DNA of 64,000 bases, from contig NC_068557.1 of NCBI RefSeq assembly GCF_022201045.2, positions 3,100,001 through 3,164,000 on the forward strand, written 5' to 3'. The notes below the pieces were generated by a model. The model was not told where the DNA came from and searched no databases. It saw only the letters and a program-made list of their open reading frames with translations. A program made the position numbers and the translations under genes. Below, one piece after another: positions 12,653 to 25,184 of the stretch (its first letter is position 1; the number at the start of each line of letters is the position of its first letter). The stretch is from Citrus sinensis. Its lineage: Eukaryota > Streptophyta > Magnoliopsida > Sapindales > Rutaceae.

Positions 12653-14260
12653 ATGGCTCCTAATCTTTTATCTTTCAGCAGTCCTAAGGGTGTCTTTCCA
12701 TTTCTCCCTCAACAATACAGATACTACAAAAAGAAAGCCAAGACAAGTCTTCTTTACCTAAACAACCTCACTAATGTTTCATCTCTAAACTCTAAAAACC
12801 TCCTCAAATGCTCATCCGTTTCAAATCTAAGCACTCCCCCGTTAGATGAAACCTTAGCTTTTGATCATCAACAAGAAGAAGAAGAACAAGAACAAGAACA
12901 AGAAGAAAAGGAGTTACATGAGATGTGGAAGGCAATTCAGGGTTGCAATGACTGGCAAGGATTATTAGACCCCATGAATTGCCATCTCCGAAAAGAAATC
13001 ATTCGTTATGGCGAATTCTCACAAGCATGCTACGATTCTTTTGACTTTGATCCTCACTCCAAGTATTGTGGCACTTGCAAATATTCAGCAGCTAGTTTCT
13101 TCAAAAAGCTTGATATGGCTGATTCTGGCTACCAAATTAGCAGGTATCTTTATGCGACCTCAAACATCAATCTTCCAAAATTTTTCCAAAAATCTAGGCT
13201 AAGTAGTGTGTGGAGCACTTATGCTAATTGGATGGGCTACATCGCCGTTACCACCGATGAAGAGGAGATAAAACGGCTGGGAAGAAGAGATATAGTGGTT
13301 GCATGGAGGGGCACGGTCACATATATTGAATGGATTTATGATCTTAAAGATATTCTCCATACGGCAAATTTTGGTAGTGACCCTTCTATCAAAATTGAGT
13401 TAGGGTTTCATGACTTGTACACCAAGAAAGAACAGTCTTGTAACTATTGCACATTTTCAGCTCGTGAACAAGTGTTAGCTGAAATCAAGAGGCTTATTGA
13501 GTACTATGAAGGAGAAGAAATTAGCATTACATTCACAGGCCATAGCCTTGGAGCGGCTTTGGCTATAGTAAGTGCATATGATGTGGCAGAGTTGGGATTA
13601 AACATCGTAAACGATGGAGAATCATCATCAAGTACCAAGAAGATTCCGATCACCGTTTACTCTTTTGCCGGGCCTCGAGTGGGGAATCTCAAGTTCAAAG
13701 AACGGTGTGATGAGCTTGGAGTTAAAGTGCTACGAGTTGTTAATGTTCATGACAAAGTACCAACGGTTCCCGGAATTCTTGCAAATGAAAAGTTCCAATT
13801 TCAGAAGCACTTTGAAGAAGCTACAAAGTTCCCATGGAGCTATGCTCATGTTGGTGTTGAGTTAGCATTGGATCACACTAACAGTCCATTTTTGAAGAAC
13901 ACTAAAGATTTTGGGTGCGCCCACAATCTTGAAGCACTTTTACATTTGCTAGATGGGTATTGTGGAAAAGAAAATCAGTTTTGTTTGGAGACCACAAAGA
14001 GAGATATTGCGTTGGTTAATAAAAGTTGTGATTTCTTGAAGAGCGAATACGAGGTGCCTCCACACTGGCGTCAAGATGAAAACAAAGGGATGGTGAGAAA
14101 TACTGATGGCAGATGGGTTTTGCCAGAGAGGCCAAGGCTTGAGGCTCTTCCAGAAGATACAGCGCACCATCTTCAAAAAGTTCTCAAGAATATTGCTAAT
14201 AGTAATAATAATAATAATTCCAATTCTGCTAATAATTCCTCTCAGTTAGAAGCAATTTGA
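12653..14260 (+). CDS. Chloroplast phospholipase A1-Igamma / DAD1-like class I lipase
   Basis: A single-exon 535-aa protein of the plant DAD1-like lipase family (lipase class 3 fold). Members hydrolyse sn-1 acyl chains of plastid phospholipids or galactolipids, releasing fatty acids that can feed jasmonate synthesis. The nucleophile motif GHSLG is at residues 296-300, with Ser298 the expected catalytic serine. Asp367 in the VHDKVP block and His424 in AHNLEALLHLLDGY complete a likely triad. The N-terminal 60 or so residues are rich in S, K, N and L and lack acidic residues, as in a chloroplast transit peptide. A Glu/Gln run follows at about residues 71-86. The C-terminus ends in an Asn-rich low-complexity tail. 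This start is chosen because it includes the transit peptide; the overlapping frame from 12471 is upstream noise. Length and lack of introns fit PLA1-Igamma genes. The exact Igamma isoform is not decided. Confidence 0.92.
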   Translation: MAPNLLSFSSPKGVFPFLPQQYRYYKKKAKTSLLYLNNLTNVSSLNSKNLLKCSSVSNLSTPPLDETLAFDHQQEEEEQEQEQEEKELHEMWKAIQGCNDWQGLLDPMNCHLRKEIIRYGEFSQACYDSFDFDPHSKYCGTCKYSAASFFKKLDMADSGYQISRYLYATSNINLPKFFQKSRLSSVWSTYANWMGYIAVTTDEEEIKRLGRRDIVVAWRGTVTYIEWIYDLKDILHTANFGSDPSIKIELGFHDLYTKKEQSCNYCTFSAREQVLAEIKRLIEYYEGEEISITFTGHSLGAALAIVSAYDVAELGLNIVNDGESSSSTKKIPITVYSFAGPRVGNLKFKERCDELGVKVLRVVNVHDKVPTVPGILANEKFQFQKHFEEATKFPWSYAHVGVELALDHTNSPFLKNTKDFGCAHNLEALLHLLDGYCGKENQFCLETTKRDIALVNKSCDFLKSEYEVPPHWRQDENKGMVRNTDGRWVLPERPRLEALPEDTAHHLQKVLKNIANSNNNNNSNSANNSSQLEAI

Positions 14261-16980
14261 TTTGTTAATAGTTGCTGCGTATGGTACAATTAAGTAGCTT
14301 GTACGGTAGTTAATGAACTACCAGAAAACTTTGGTGTACTTTGTTGCCTTCTGCATACTTAATGATAATTAATTACTGTCAGTTTTGAGAGCCCCTTTAT
14401 TTACTTTCTTTTTATGGTTATTTTCTTTTTTGGTTACATAATATCCATCGCAACCCATGTCCCGAATTAGTAACATAACTTCCAAATTTGAATTTTTGCT
14501 TCGTTAGTTAGAAAAGATAAAATAGGTTCATATTTAAATTTTATATTACAGAAAAGGGCTCTTAGTAGCTAATATTTGGCATATCCAAATATGCTATTCC
14601 TCAATATAAGGCAATATAGACAAGTTACTGGTGAGGCAAACAGTAAGATCTGGATTTTATGTGATTTGCTTGTAAAAATTTTAAGAGTGTAAAAAGCTCT
14701 ATTTGATTTCAGCTTCTCCCAGCTGAAATCTGGCATGTCCAATAATCATATATGATGGTCCAAGATGGTGATTTATTATTAGTTATGTGCATGACGATAC
14801 ATGTATCGAACATGTCTTCTCATGTAATTGGTTAAAGCAGAGGTCAATGTTTAGTTGAGCGGCCTTCTTAGATTTGATTTGATCCTTGTTAGTGTGCATG
14901 CGTTAATAAAATAAAATAAAATAAATTAATTAGTTAAAGTATGATGACGCTCTCTCCTACCAAACTTTAATTTGGTGTGATTATGAGATATGAATTCAGT
15001 GCTGAGTTATGTGCTTAATGCTTCCTAACAAATTTTAATTTAGTGTGATTATAGAATATGAAGCCAATGCTAAATTGATCTATAATCAACTTTTCATAAT
15101 CTTCTACTACACATGCAAGTATAACAATATATGGTTAAGATTTATTTAGTTTTATATTCTTATCCAATAATTACTAATTGTATCTTTCAAAAAATTTAAC
15201 AAAAAAGCCAACTCAACACTGAATTTAATTTTGTGATTATGATATTTATTATCTTGTATCTCTTTTTTTTTTTACCTCCCATTTTCCCTCTATTTTTGAA
15301 ACATTATATCTTTTTACCCTTTTTGGGTGGGAAAGGATAAATTTTTGCTTTCATTTCTTTGATATTTTTTAGGAGTCTCGATCACGATGATGTCGCTAGA
15401 TGCCTAGCATATGTGATCAACATGTTGAGCAAAGAACATAAATATCGATCATAATATGTGGCCAAGCTTTTTATGTGTTTCTTTTTCTCTTCTTTTTATT
15501 ATTAAAAACAACAAATTAAACAATCACAACCTTTATTTTTTTTGGCTGAAGTGAAAAAAGACTATGAGAACTGAAATTTTTATCGAGGAGTAATATCAGG
15601 TGTCCTAACATATAAATCTCAATTCGAATCTCAACTAATATGATCTTTTATTATTAGATAATGATTAAGTAATTTTACTATTTATGAGATCTATTGTCTA
15701 ATAAATAAGTGACGTATAACATTAAGAGTCAAGTTATGACTCAAACAGTGAGATCCTTAAAGTAATTGTTTTTACCGAGTGCTTGACTAGGCAAACTCTA
15801 AATGATGTCATTTTCAAGTTTGCTCATCAAGTACTTATTTGATCAAAAAATTTTGAGTAAAACAGAATTTCCCTTAATCATACTGTCACAATGATTACAT
15901 TATATGTCATTCAATTATTGATTTTAATACAGTTAATTAACGATTAGATGAGAAAGTCAATCATTTAATTTTTAGCACATTACGTACAATTAATGCATGG
16001 ACATATCACTTCATAATAATCTTTTCATCTCATTTTTGAAAGATCAACATTATTGATATCCAAATAATTAAGACTAGCATTAAGTTTTGGGATTTGAAAG
16101 ATGAATACGCAATGTTTTAAAGATTATTATATAATTTAAAAGTGGGTATGGATGTTTGTTCCGTTCCTTAATACATTATCTCCAAACTAAACTAATAGAT
16201 TTGGGGATGTAAGTGGGGCTGGTCTGAAAGGATAGTAGTATGATAATTTATGTCATTATTTGTTAAGTCCTTTTGATACATATAGCTGTTAAATTTTTGG
16301 CAATACTATATGGTTATTGAATATTCGTATGGGTAACAGGTTGTGGAATAGATTTTCACATTGTTTATAATATTAATAATATAGTATAACACAAAATCTA
16401 TAACCAACTCAATGAACGGTCAGTTATTTTAGAAATAATAGTTCAAATTTACTAAATATTATTTTTGTCATAAATTATGAAATAAATAAATTGTTAAATT
16501 TCAACCTCAATCTCAAATGGGACCTAAGTGAGGCACGACCTCAATTAATTTTTTAAAAAAATTTAAAGAATGATTTAAAAAATACCTTATTTTATTTAAA
16601 TTTTATAAAAATGTCCTATCTAAATGTCCCCCCTCCCATATAAATATTGAAACTATGAAAATGTGCCAGTTAATCATAGATAATTTCAACACGTCCCACG
16701 TCTAGAAGTCTAATTTTTTAGAGTTTAATTAATTATTTGATATAAATTTTTTAGAGTTTAATTAATTATTTGATATAAATTTTTTAGACTACAATATATT
16801 TTTGTAAGTGTTCCAACCTAACAAAATTTCTGAATAGAGTTAACTTCTTTTTAACAGTCCGTATCGTCATTAATGAACCGACCTTGTGAGTAAAATCATG
16901 AGGTCGGCTGTTTAATCTGGCTAAGTCTTGCTGGAAGTTAGTATTAAATAGACACCAATCTCTTTGTCCTCTCTTTTGAT
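14261..16980. other. Intergenic region downstream of the lipase
   Basis: No gene is recognised. The first few hundred bases are presumably the lipase 3' UTR. Between 14957 and 15079 two diverged direct copies of a roughly 53-bp unit lie 70 bp apart. The remainder is AT-rich. Confidence 0.5.
16714..16788. repeat. 33-bp tandem repeat
   Basis: Two copies plus a partial third of an AT-rich 33-bp unit containing AGAGTTTAATTAATTATTTG. The copies are nearly identical, so the duplication is recent or homogenised. Confidence 0.8.
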
Positions 16981-16984
16981 TTTT

Positions 16985-17660
16985 TTGCCATTTATTTACC
17001 TTTCCGTGGCTGACAGAGTAACTTCTGACAAACATTGTCAAATTTGAAAATTTTCAATCCGCAACCTTCTTTCATTAAAGCCGGTGGACCTGATTTCAAC
17101 TCTTTTCATTAAAAAAGACAAAAAAATTCCCTCTCTTACACGAAACTAATGGTGATGAAAATGTGCACAATTCGAAAAGCACAAGTGCGTCTGTACATGC
17201 AGATATGACACCACGCTATGGTGTCGTTGATATGGTTTAGCTTATTGTGATACTGTCCAAATGTTTTGATAAAGAATGATGATAAGTTACATGCATATAA
17301 GTCAGTCCACTTACAATTATTTCACCAGAGCGGATACCTGACAGAAAGTAGCGAAGAGAAAATGATACTGAATAAATACTGGACTAAGTAATAACATAAA
17401 TTTGAGGTACCTCTTAAGTTAACTATTGAGTTAATAGTTATTGAATATAAATTGAGCGCATTGGCAATGCAAAATTCACATCACGAGTGGAAAAGGACAT
17501 TTAGAGTTGTTGCCATTACTGTAGCGTAGCACATTTTACAATACAGCATGTGTCACAATAGAAAACGATAAAAACAAAATTACCTGGATAGCGTGACATA
17601 TCAAGACACTCAAAATCTATGACATGATCAAAATCCCAAGAGCAATGTGATGCTGTTGTT
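16985..17660. repeat. Segmental duplication, copy 1
   Basis: The stretch at about 16991-17230 matches about 17970-18240, sharing words such as GACAGAGTAACTTC, CATTAAAGCC, GGACCTGA and GAAAATGTGCACAAT. The stretch at about 17500-17640 matches about 18800-18960 (GTAGCACATTT, GTGTCACAATAGAAA, GAGTACGTGACATA-like). The order is the same, so this is a diverged direct duplication of roughly 0.7-1 kb with indels. No coding function is seen. Confidence 0.7.
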
Positions 17661-17959
17661 AGGTTACAATAAACATAACGTACCTCCACACACAATAATA
17701 ATGATAGATATATAGGCTAATACTATGTTACAATTAATATAACAGTACCTCCACATACATTAATAATGATAAATTTCATTAATAGATACTGTTGATATAT
17801 ATGGGTGTACGTCAGATATATATTTTCTTTTTCCTCGTTTATTTGGGAGCTCCTATGTTACATTAAATATATCATACGCAATTCAAAAGAACCACACAAA
17901 TTATGAGACCCACATAACTGTGTGGTTCTTATTAACTGTGTATGGTACATTGTAACGTA

Positions 17960-18960
17960 ACAAAATCCCATTTATTTACCTTTATGTGGCAGACAGAGTA
18001 ACTTCGGACTCTTCCCTGAGTTTCATCGGTGAGTTGTCAATTTTCAGTGCTCAACTTAATTTCATTAAAGCCTGTGGACCTGACTTCCACTCTTCTTAAT
18101 AAAAAAAGACAAAAAATTCCCATCTGTCACACGAAACGAATGGTTATGAAAATGTGCACAATTTGAAAACCATAAGTGTACCTGTATATGAAGAAATGAC
18201 ACCTTGTTATGATGTCATTGATACGACTCATCTTCTACAACCACCGATAACAGCCTTTACTTGAGTTCTTTTACTTAATACCGAAAGAAAATTTATTCAA
18301 CCCTCTACCTCTGGTTAACAGATAGTCGAGTTCTAATCATTTTTAGATGCGCTTAATTAATATTATTGGATGAATGAGTTATCAATGAGTTACGAGTCCA
18401 TTGACTACGATTCATCTTATATTTTTGTCTAGATGTTTTGACTATTAGAATTAATTTAGATAAATTTTATTGTAGCAAAATACAAATTTTTGTCCTTATT
18501 AATTTAAAGGGATATATTTGTAATCTAACAAAAAATTTGAGTCATTTGCTAACAGTATTTTATTTCATTTTGTACTATTATTGTTGATTTTTTTTGAAAG
18601 AGTGGTTCAAAAAATTTGTTGAGGAGCATATTTTACATCAACTGAGAATAATTACTAGGTTGATAATATAAATTTTAGACAACTCTCACTCTCGAGTTAG
18701 TTTTCAAATATATGTAAGGATTATAAACTTTTATATATTATCAAAACTCAACCCACGCATAAATAGGCACACATTATCTTTTTAAGTGGAAAGGGTATTA
18801 AAAGGTTGTTGGCAACTTCTGTAGTGTAGCACATTTACAATGCACGCTTATCTCTCAAACTCCCTGGACGCACCATGACTTAACAGCACGTGTCACAATA
18901 GAAAGCAATGAAACAAAAATTACGTGGAGTACGTGACATAACGAGACACTCAATTTTGTC
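17960..18960. repeat. Segmental duplication, copy 2
   Basis: Partner of the segment at 16985-17660, in the same orientation. It is longer because the middle (about 18250-18780) has extra sequence not found in copy 1. The short frame at 18908-19102 falls at its end and has no recognisable family. Confidence 0.65.
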
Positions 18961-21900
18961 CCTTCTACTGGAGAAGCGCTCCACCACTGACAGAGACCCA
19001 ACAAGAATCGGAAAAATGGACACTGACAGGACGGCTACATCATTTCAATGGCACGCCTCTCTTTTAGTCTTTAACTTGCACAAATCCATCATTTGTCCTT
19101 AGACTAAAAACCAGAGTGCCTTTCTTTTATTTAATTATTTTCTGAATAGTTAAGTTGACAATTCTCTCCACAGAGAAGGTGTTCGGTGTTTTCTGAAAGG
19201 TTGTTGTTTATTTATTTTTATAAATAAATAAGAACCGAATGAAATGAATGCAGTGCTCAAAATTTTTCTTAAAATGTGTGCGCTTATTGATGATGATTGT
19301 GATACGGGGCTCGGGTAAAAACTTTCCATACAAACAGAAACAGATGTTCCAAGAGAAGGCGCCATTCCTCTGGACTCTGGAGCCCTCGGTGATTCGAGTC
19401 CCTTTATAAAAATTTGTAACAAAATCCTCTCCTATAATTACTGCGCATAGAATATAGATATATATAGTTTGTAAGCTGAAACTGGCCTCGAAGAAACTGA
19501 CACAGCATGTCTAGGTAGGCACAAAGTGAGCCTTGCCCTCTAAAAGTGAAAATTGCACCAAGAATTTAAAAATTAAAAATGGTATGAAAAGACATACAAA
19601 TCATGATTAAACCAACTAAAATGGTACTTGGGAAAATCCTTAAGCATCAAGAGAAATGAGCTTTCGAACATTCGAGGGGCTGCTCCTGTCACCATGGCAC
19701 CATGTATCTCTTTTCAAATATTAGTCAGAGAGTACGTATATTTGTTTTTAAGTACAGGATAGAGATCTCACTTCCTTTTTAACGCAGATTTTTAACGAGC
19801 CAAAACATTGATTTCAAGCTACATTAGTTACTTGGGTGCTCACTGTTCCGGTGTTGTATTCTCTACAGTTCTTCTTTGCTAGCTAGTTTGCCTAAAACAA
19901 TTATTGCCTAAAACAATTATAAGAGAGAAATTCTAAATTACATCAGAAGTATCATATCAGTCATATAACAAGTAATTAATATTATAACATATGTGCATTT
20001 ATTTTGAAAAATCATCATGCAAGTGGTGGTTATAATAAATTCAACCACATGTGTCATACATGCATCAATTGATTGTAATATATCATATGTATTATAAAAT
20101 TTCTCGTTACAAGGATAGGCTCTTTCTATAAAAATAACACGGAGCTTAGTTGAAAATTTGGGATCAGTGATTTGCTATCCACCATCAATTACTTTATCTT
20201 TTGTGTTGGCCTGTAACTATGAACCCAACATCAGTAACACCTATTAGCTCCATTCTATATGCGGTTTTTCAAGCTTTTAGTGGCGGTTGGAAATGCATTT
20301 AGTTGGACAGTTGACTCTACAACTGCTGTTTCTTGTTTGCTCAACTCTTCTTTTAAGCTTCATTGGTGCGTGGACAAATGGCTAAATTGTTGAGCTACAA
20401 TCTCCAAAATATCTTTTCAGTGTTCTCGTATCTATCTTGAAGGCAATTAAATAGTAGATTTATTGGTCAATTTGGGTTTGCATTTTCTTTATTTTACTTG
20501 ATCAATTACCGAATTTTTAATTCAAGTATAAGTGGAGTTTTCCTAAATATCCTATTCATTTTTCAGCACTTGTATGTATTGTACTCATTTTCCTTATATT
20601 AATAAATCTCGATTAACCGAGGCCTTTTAATCAAAAAAGAAATTTAGCTATATTGTTTGTCCAAATGCTTGCCTCAAAGCTTCCTCTATCAAGATTTAAT
20701 TTTTTTTTTTTTTAATGACACTCTCTCAGATTGCCTTTGGATTAAAAATAATATGGATGGATTGGCTACGGATGATTCGGGGATCTTGTAGTGGGGCTGA
20801 TTTTCAGGACATCAAAGGAATCTACACTTAGCGATGGATTAGGGCCAAAGAGTAACCCAATTGAATATTGTAACTTTGTGTTTGCAATTTTTGCTTTCAT
20901 TGGGCTTGTCTGAGAGCAGATACATTCAAGCTATGTAGATCTTGGATGCACTTTAAATATTTTTCAATATACAAATTATTTCCCACACCAAATTGCCAAC
21001 TTTCCTGGAATGGTTTAATAATATTTAACATTGTGGGTGTTAATTAGATTAAGCTCTTGTGGTGGTAAAAAGGGTCTAGAATTAAAACGCCACTTACGTG
21101 AGTCATTGATTAGGAATGATGGGTCAATTTAGTTACCGCCCTGCTATAATTTTTAAAAAAAAAGTAGAAAAAAAAACAAAAAATCTTCAACATAGAACAA
21201 CACTACATAATAATATGAGCTAAATAGTGAATATTATTAATATAGCATTCTATGAACAATTATAACATGGTGTCGTGTGTTATTGAAAAATATACAAGGT
21301 TAATTTTATCTCTAAAGCTGTTAACCACTTTTGGAACAAGTAGATATTTTTAATTAGATTTCAATAATGACGCATTCAGCGTGTCTCAATAAATTTTTAT
21401 GTTGTACCAATAGAATGTATATATGGAGAGAGAGACGGAGGGAGTATTTAGGAGGTTGGCAAACCTGATCTAATTCAATGCCAATTCAATCTAATTTTAA
21501 AGGGTTCGAGTGGGTTGTTATGAGTTAAATAGGTTGATTTTTCTAACTCAATTAATAATTAGGTTGGATTAGATTAATTATGATGAACTTGTCTAATTCA
21601 TCCCAATCCACATAGATGATGATCATCATCATGATCATGATAAAATGAAAATTTCATTTTATTATCAGGTTGGGTTAGATTAATTATGTTGAAATATTGT
21701 TCTTAATCTTAAGATAGTTGGTTTATTTTATTTTATTTTGTTGAACACTAGCTATTGATTGAAATTTTCATGTTATATTATATTTATGTTTGACTTTAAT
21801 AAGTTTCATATCTTTTTCTTTATATAACTTTAATTTTTTAATTTGACATTTAACTTGATCAACCTAACTTGATGGTATAAGGATTAAATTGGTTTGTGTT

Positions 21901-23946
21901 GAACATGTTTATTTAGCTAGCTTGGATTAATTTTATCTCAACCTATTCAATAGTGGATTGGATAGGATTTCAACAAATCATATCCAACTCAACTATGTCT
22001 ACACATGGTAGTATTATTGCTTTAATTGGCACAAACTATAATGTATGAAGATGGAGGTAGCATTTGTTTTTTTGTGTGAAATTTGAATATATCTAAATTT
22101 AATTAATGTTCAAATGGCTTTTTTTTTTTTTCTAATATATGAGTATAAGCAGCATCTTGTTTGTTTTTATAAATAAAAATATCAAAAATATGGTTATTTG
22201 ACATTTATGTATTTACAAGACAAAACGGGTAATTATTTAGGTTTTATAGTTTAAGAAATAAGTACACTTAATAAAAATATTATTATAATATACTATATAT
22301 TTCTTATTTAGATATAAAAATCATAAAAAATTACTTTTTTTTGTTCAATTGTAATTGTCTTAACATTAGATCCAAGTTAACAAAAAAATGAATTTAAAAA
22401 ATCTAAAATTAATAAAATTTAAATTTTAGATTTAAATGTTTAACAAATAAGTCCGGATGGCTCATGGCCGGAATGTTAATTTTGATCTTCAATTTTCAAG
22501 GGCGGCAACCAAATTTTGTCTTTCTCAAAACAGTCTATCCCCCCCCCCCCCGCCCCCCCCCAAAAAAAAAAAAAAAAATTATGATACAAAACAAAAAATG
22601 GTAGGTTTGACCGGGACATCCAAAGTTTTTGGAAATTGTATAAGTCTTTGGGACATGCCTGAGTTGTTGTCAGCAGGTCTCCATCTCATCAAATTAATAA
22701 ATTCCTAATAAAATTATTCACTTTGTTTATTTGTACCAACATAGTGCTAAATAAATCTAATGGCATCTTTAAGATGGGATTAATTTTGTAATATATAGGG
22801 GCTCTTGTAACTTACTCCGAATTGTTCATCTTAATCGAAATAGACACAAATACGAAATGTCTAAGTCCATACATAAATTTAATAGTTAAATTTTTAATAT
22901 TGCATAATAAAAACAATAAAAAATAAGAAGATTTCAATTACATGTGCTAGAAAAGCCAAGGAAAATATATTGCAAGCAGTGCAATACTTTAGGTTGTTGC
23001 ATCTTAATTAGTGATGGGATGCCACATGGTAAAAATCTTGTGTAATTTTTAATAGTGACTTAGAATTTAATTACACATGTATAGTCTATAAATGATAAAT
23101 CTATCTAGTACTACTAACAACATTAAAGAGAAATATACTTATAATTAAATTTGTGTAGAAATAGACTCTCATATGTCGATTTATTATTATTATTATTATT
23201 TTAGAATAAAAATAAAATAAAATAAATATAATATTATGTATTTTGATTTGTGTGACTTGTTTTGTTCCATAATTTGTAGCTATTTTAAGAAGTGCAATTG
23301 TGGCCGTAAGTTAAGCAACTTGTCCCTTTCATTAACCTACCTACAGGGCCCGTTCGCCTTTCTGTCAACTCGATGGCGGATCCGACCCGATCTTTTTATT
23401 TATTCTTTTACTTTTTTTTCGCTCTCATAATGAAAAAGTGTCTTCTACATTTTCTTTCTCTCTCTCTCTCTTTTTTTTCTAAATAGAATCATTAAAATAT
23501 TGGTTTCTTTTTCTAAACATACTATTAAATATAAAGTTGTCAAATTGGTTGGCCATCTCGAATCTGTGATTGGCTTGTTTATAAACTTAAAATTTATTCT
23601 TAATTTATTAAATGTGGTTTAATTTAGCTTGCCCACCAATTTAGGTGGGTATCTTATCTTCAATTTGTTAAGTTCTTCGCATTTTTATATTGTGAAATCT
23701 CATTAAGATATTATGGAAATCTAACTATTATTTTTTATGTATTAAAGACTTTCAATGAATTTTAAAATAATATAAATAACTTAGGAAAACTATTATAAGG
23801 AGATAACGAATATGTATAATCATTTATTACAAAAATTAATTACATATAATAAAAAAATAAATACCATTTTCAGTCAAAGAGCAAAAGATAAATAAAAAGA
23901 TGAAGCATAACATCAAATAGATAATTAAATTTAAAAAATAAAATAT
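18961..23946. other. AT-rich intergenic region left of the gypsy element
   Basis: No gene is supported. Small features are a duplicated TGCCTAAAACAATTAT word at about 19888-19920, a possible LINE-like 3' tail near 20560-20640 (AATAAA-type words followed by an A-rich end), a C/A homopolymer tract at 22539-22578, and an ATT microsatellite near 23190. The region 21480-21970, rich in GGTTGG/CAACC words, may be degenerate transposon sequence, but I could not define ends. Confidence 0.45.
22539..22578 (+). repeat. Poly-C / poly-A homopolymer tract
   Basis: About 24 cytosines with one interrupting G are followed directly by a run of about 16 adenines. The opposite strand is a G-run able to form G-quadruplexes. 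The frame 22457-22708 that reads through it (Pro then Lys runs) is an artefact of the tract. Confidence 0.9.
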
Positions 23947-23951
23947 ATATA

Positions 23952-25146
23952 TGATGGGTGTCGAAGCCAACAAAAATAAATTTCTACTCTAAATAAATTG
24001 TGTATAGTGATTGAGCAGGGTCGTATCCACAGAGATCGGTAATTAATTAAATCCTTTTGAAACGTAAAACGTAAAATGAGGGAATTGTTGACAATAATAA
24101 AAATCAAATTAAAATAACAAGAATGCAAATTAAAGTTGTAATTCAAATTAGAGAAAGCTCTGGTTGAAGGAATTAACTCAGCTTGATTCAACTACTGATC
24201 ATTGATTCAAATATAGATTATTATTACTCATGAATAGACCGGTTATAGCTACTGAGACCCTCTAATAGCCAATCTCTCCTTAACTAGTCGATAACCAAGG
24301 TACGACCGTTGGTTATTTCCCTAATCAATAGACAACCCTAGATACGATCATAGAATTTAATCAATTGACAGCCTGAAAAACCAGAGAGACCCAAATCCTA
24401 ATCAACACATATGATGATTCATTTAAATTAGATTGTTTATTCTCACAACACAACTCTCTGCTATGTTATTTGTCACAAGCATTAAATTCTTCATACGATG
24501 AATCCTTTAATTGACAATAGATTAAGTTGATAATTAAATAGTGGCCAATTACCTAATTAACAAACATAATCATGAAACTAATTCAGAGAATAAACAAATA
24601 CCCAAAAAGCAATAAAACAATTAAAGCACAAGAAAGATCTCACAGTAGTGATGAATCAAAGCTTCGTTATCCTTCAACCAGAAAAATAGGTTTAGTTCTT
24701 CATAGAGAGGAGAGAAAAATTAAATCTAGAGTTTCTTTCTTTTTCTCCAATCCAAAAATCCCCCCTTTTTCACAATAGATTCCTCCCTTAAATACTCCCT
24801 CTCTCTTCTCTTTTATAATTCTATTTAAAATAAAATACTAATATCTGAAATATTAAATTCGTAATTACAAAAATAACCAAAAATACAAAACACGTTAAAC
24901 TAAAAACTGCAGGTCCGCAGTTGACAGCACGCGCCCACGCCTTATCAACAAAGTTCTTCTGACCCTCATAATTTCTCCAAGAGAACAATCCTCCTTAAAC
25001 ATCATCTTTTAGCTCAATTTTATCACCAATCAATAGAATTGCACCTACAAAAGTAAAACACAAGTAAAACATTATTATTAAGTGCAAAACATCGATATTA
25101 AGGGAAGTAAACAATGCAAAACTAGTGCATAAATTGCACTCTAACA
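23952..25146 (-). repeat. 3' LTR of the gypsy element
   Basis: 1195 bp, TGATGGGTGTCG on the plus strand to CACTCTAACA, hence TGTTAGAGTG...CCCATCA on the element's strand. It is about 98.7% identical to the 5' LTR by eye. A TATA-like TATTTAAGG lies on the minus strand near 24786-24795. Short frames in it (23931-24191, 24572-24778) recur in the other LTR and are not genes. Confidence 0.95.
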
Positions 25147-25184
25147 AATTCCCCCACACCAAGATGATGCTTGTCCTCAAGCAT
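25147..25184 (-). other. Polypurine tract and adjoining hairpin, 3' LTR side
   Basis: Directly next to the 3' LTR the element's strand reads TTGGTGTGGGGGAATT, the plus-strand primer site for reverse transcription. Just upstream is a hairpin (25167-25184) with a 7-bp ATGCTTG/CAAGCAT stem and a 4-nt loop. A close copy of this arrangement occurs at 26550-26590. Confidence 0.8.

Noticed and set aside
14957..15230. Possible small inverted-repeat element (ATTCAGTGCTGAGTT with a counterpart near 15212)
   Set aside because: Arms are short and diverged, and no target duplication was found. The direct repeat in the same stretch explains part of the similarity.
17880..17932. Inverted repeat AAGAACCACAC/GTGTGGTTCTT
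   Set aside because: An 11-bp imperfectly placed stem in AT-rich DNA with no flanking duplication; too weak for a mobile element or terminator call.
20440..20645. Possible LINE 3' tail
   Set aside because: T-rich text ending in an A-rich stretch is suggestive, but there is no reverse transcriptase remnant and no defined target duplication.
24572..24778. 68-codon frame repeated at 34857-35063
   Set aside because: Both copies lie in the gypsy LTRs; there is no conserved domain and the repetition is due to the LTR.
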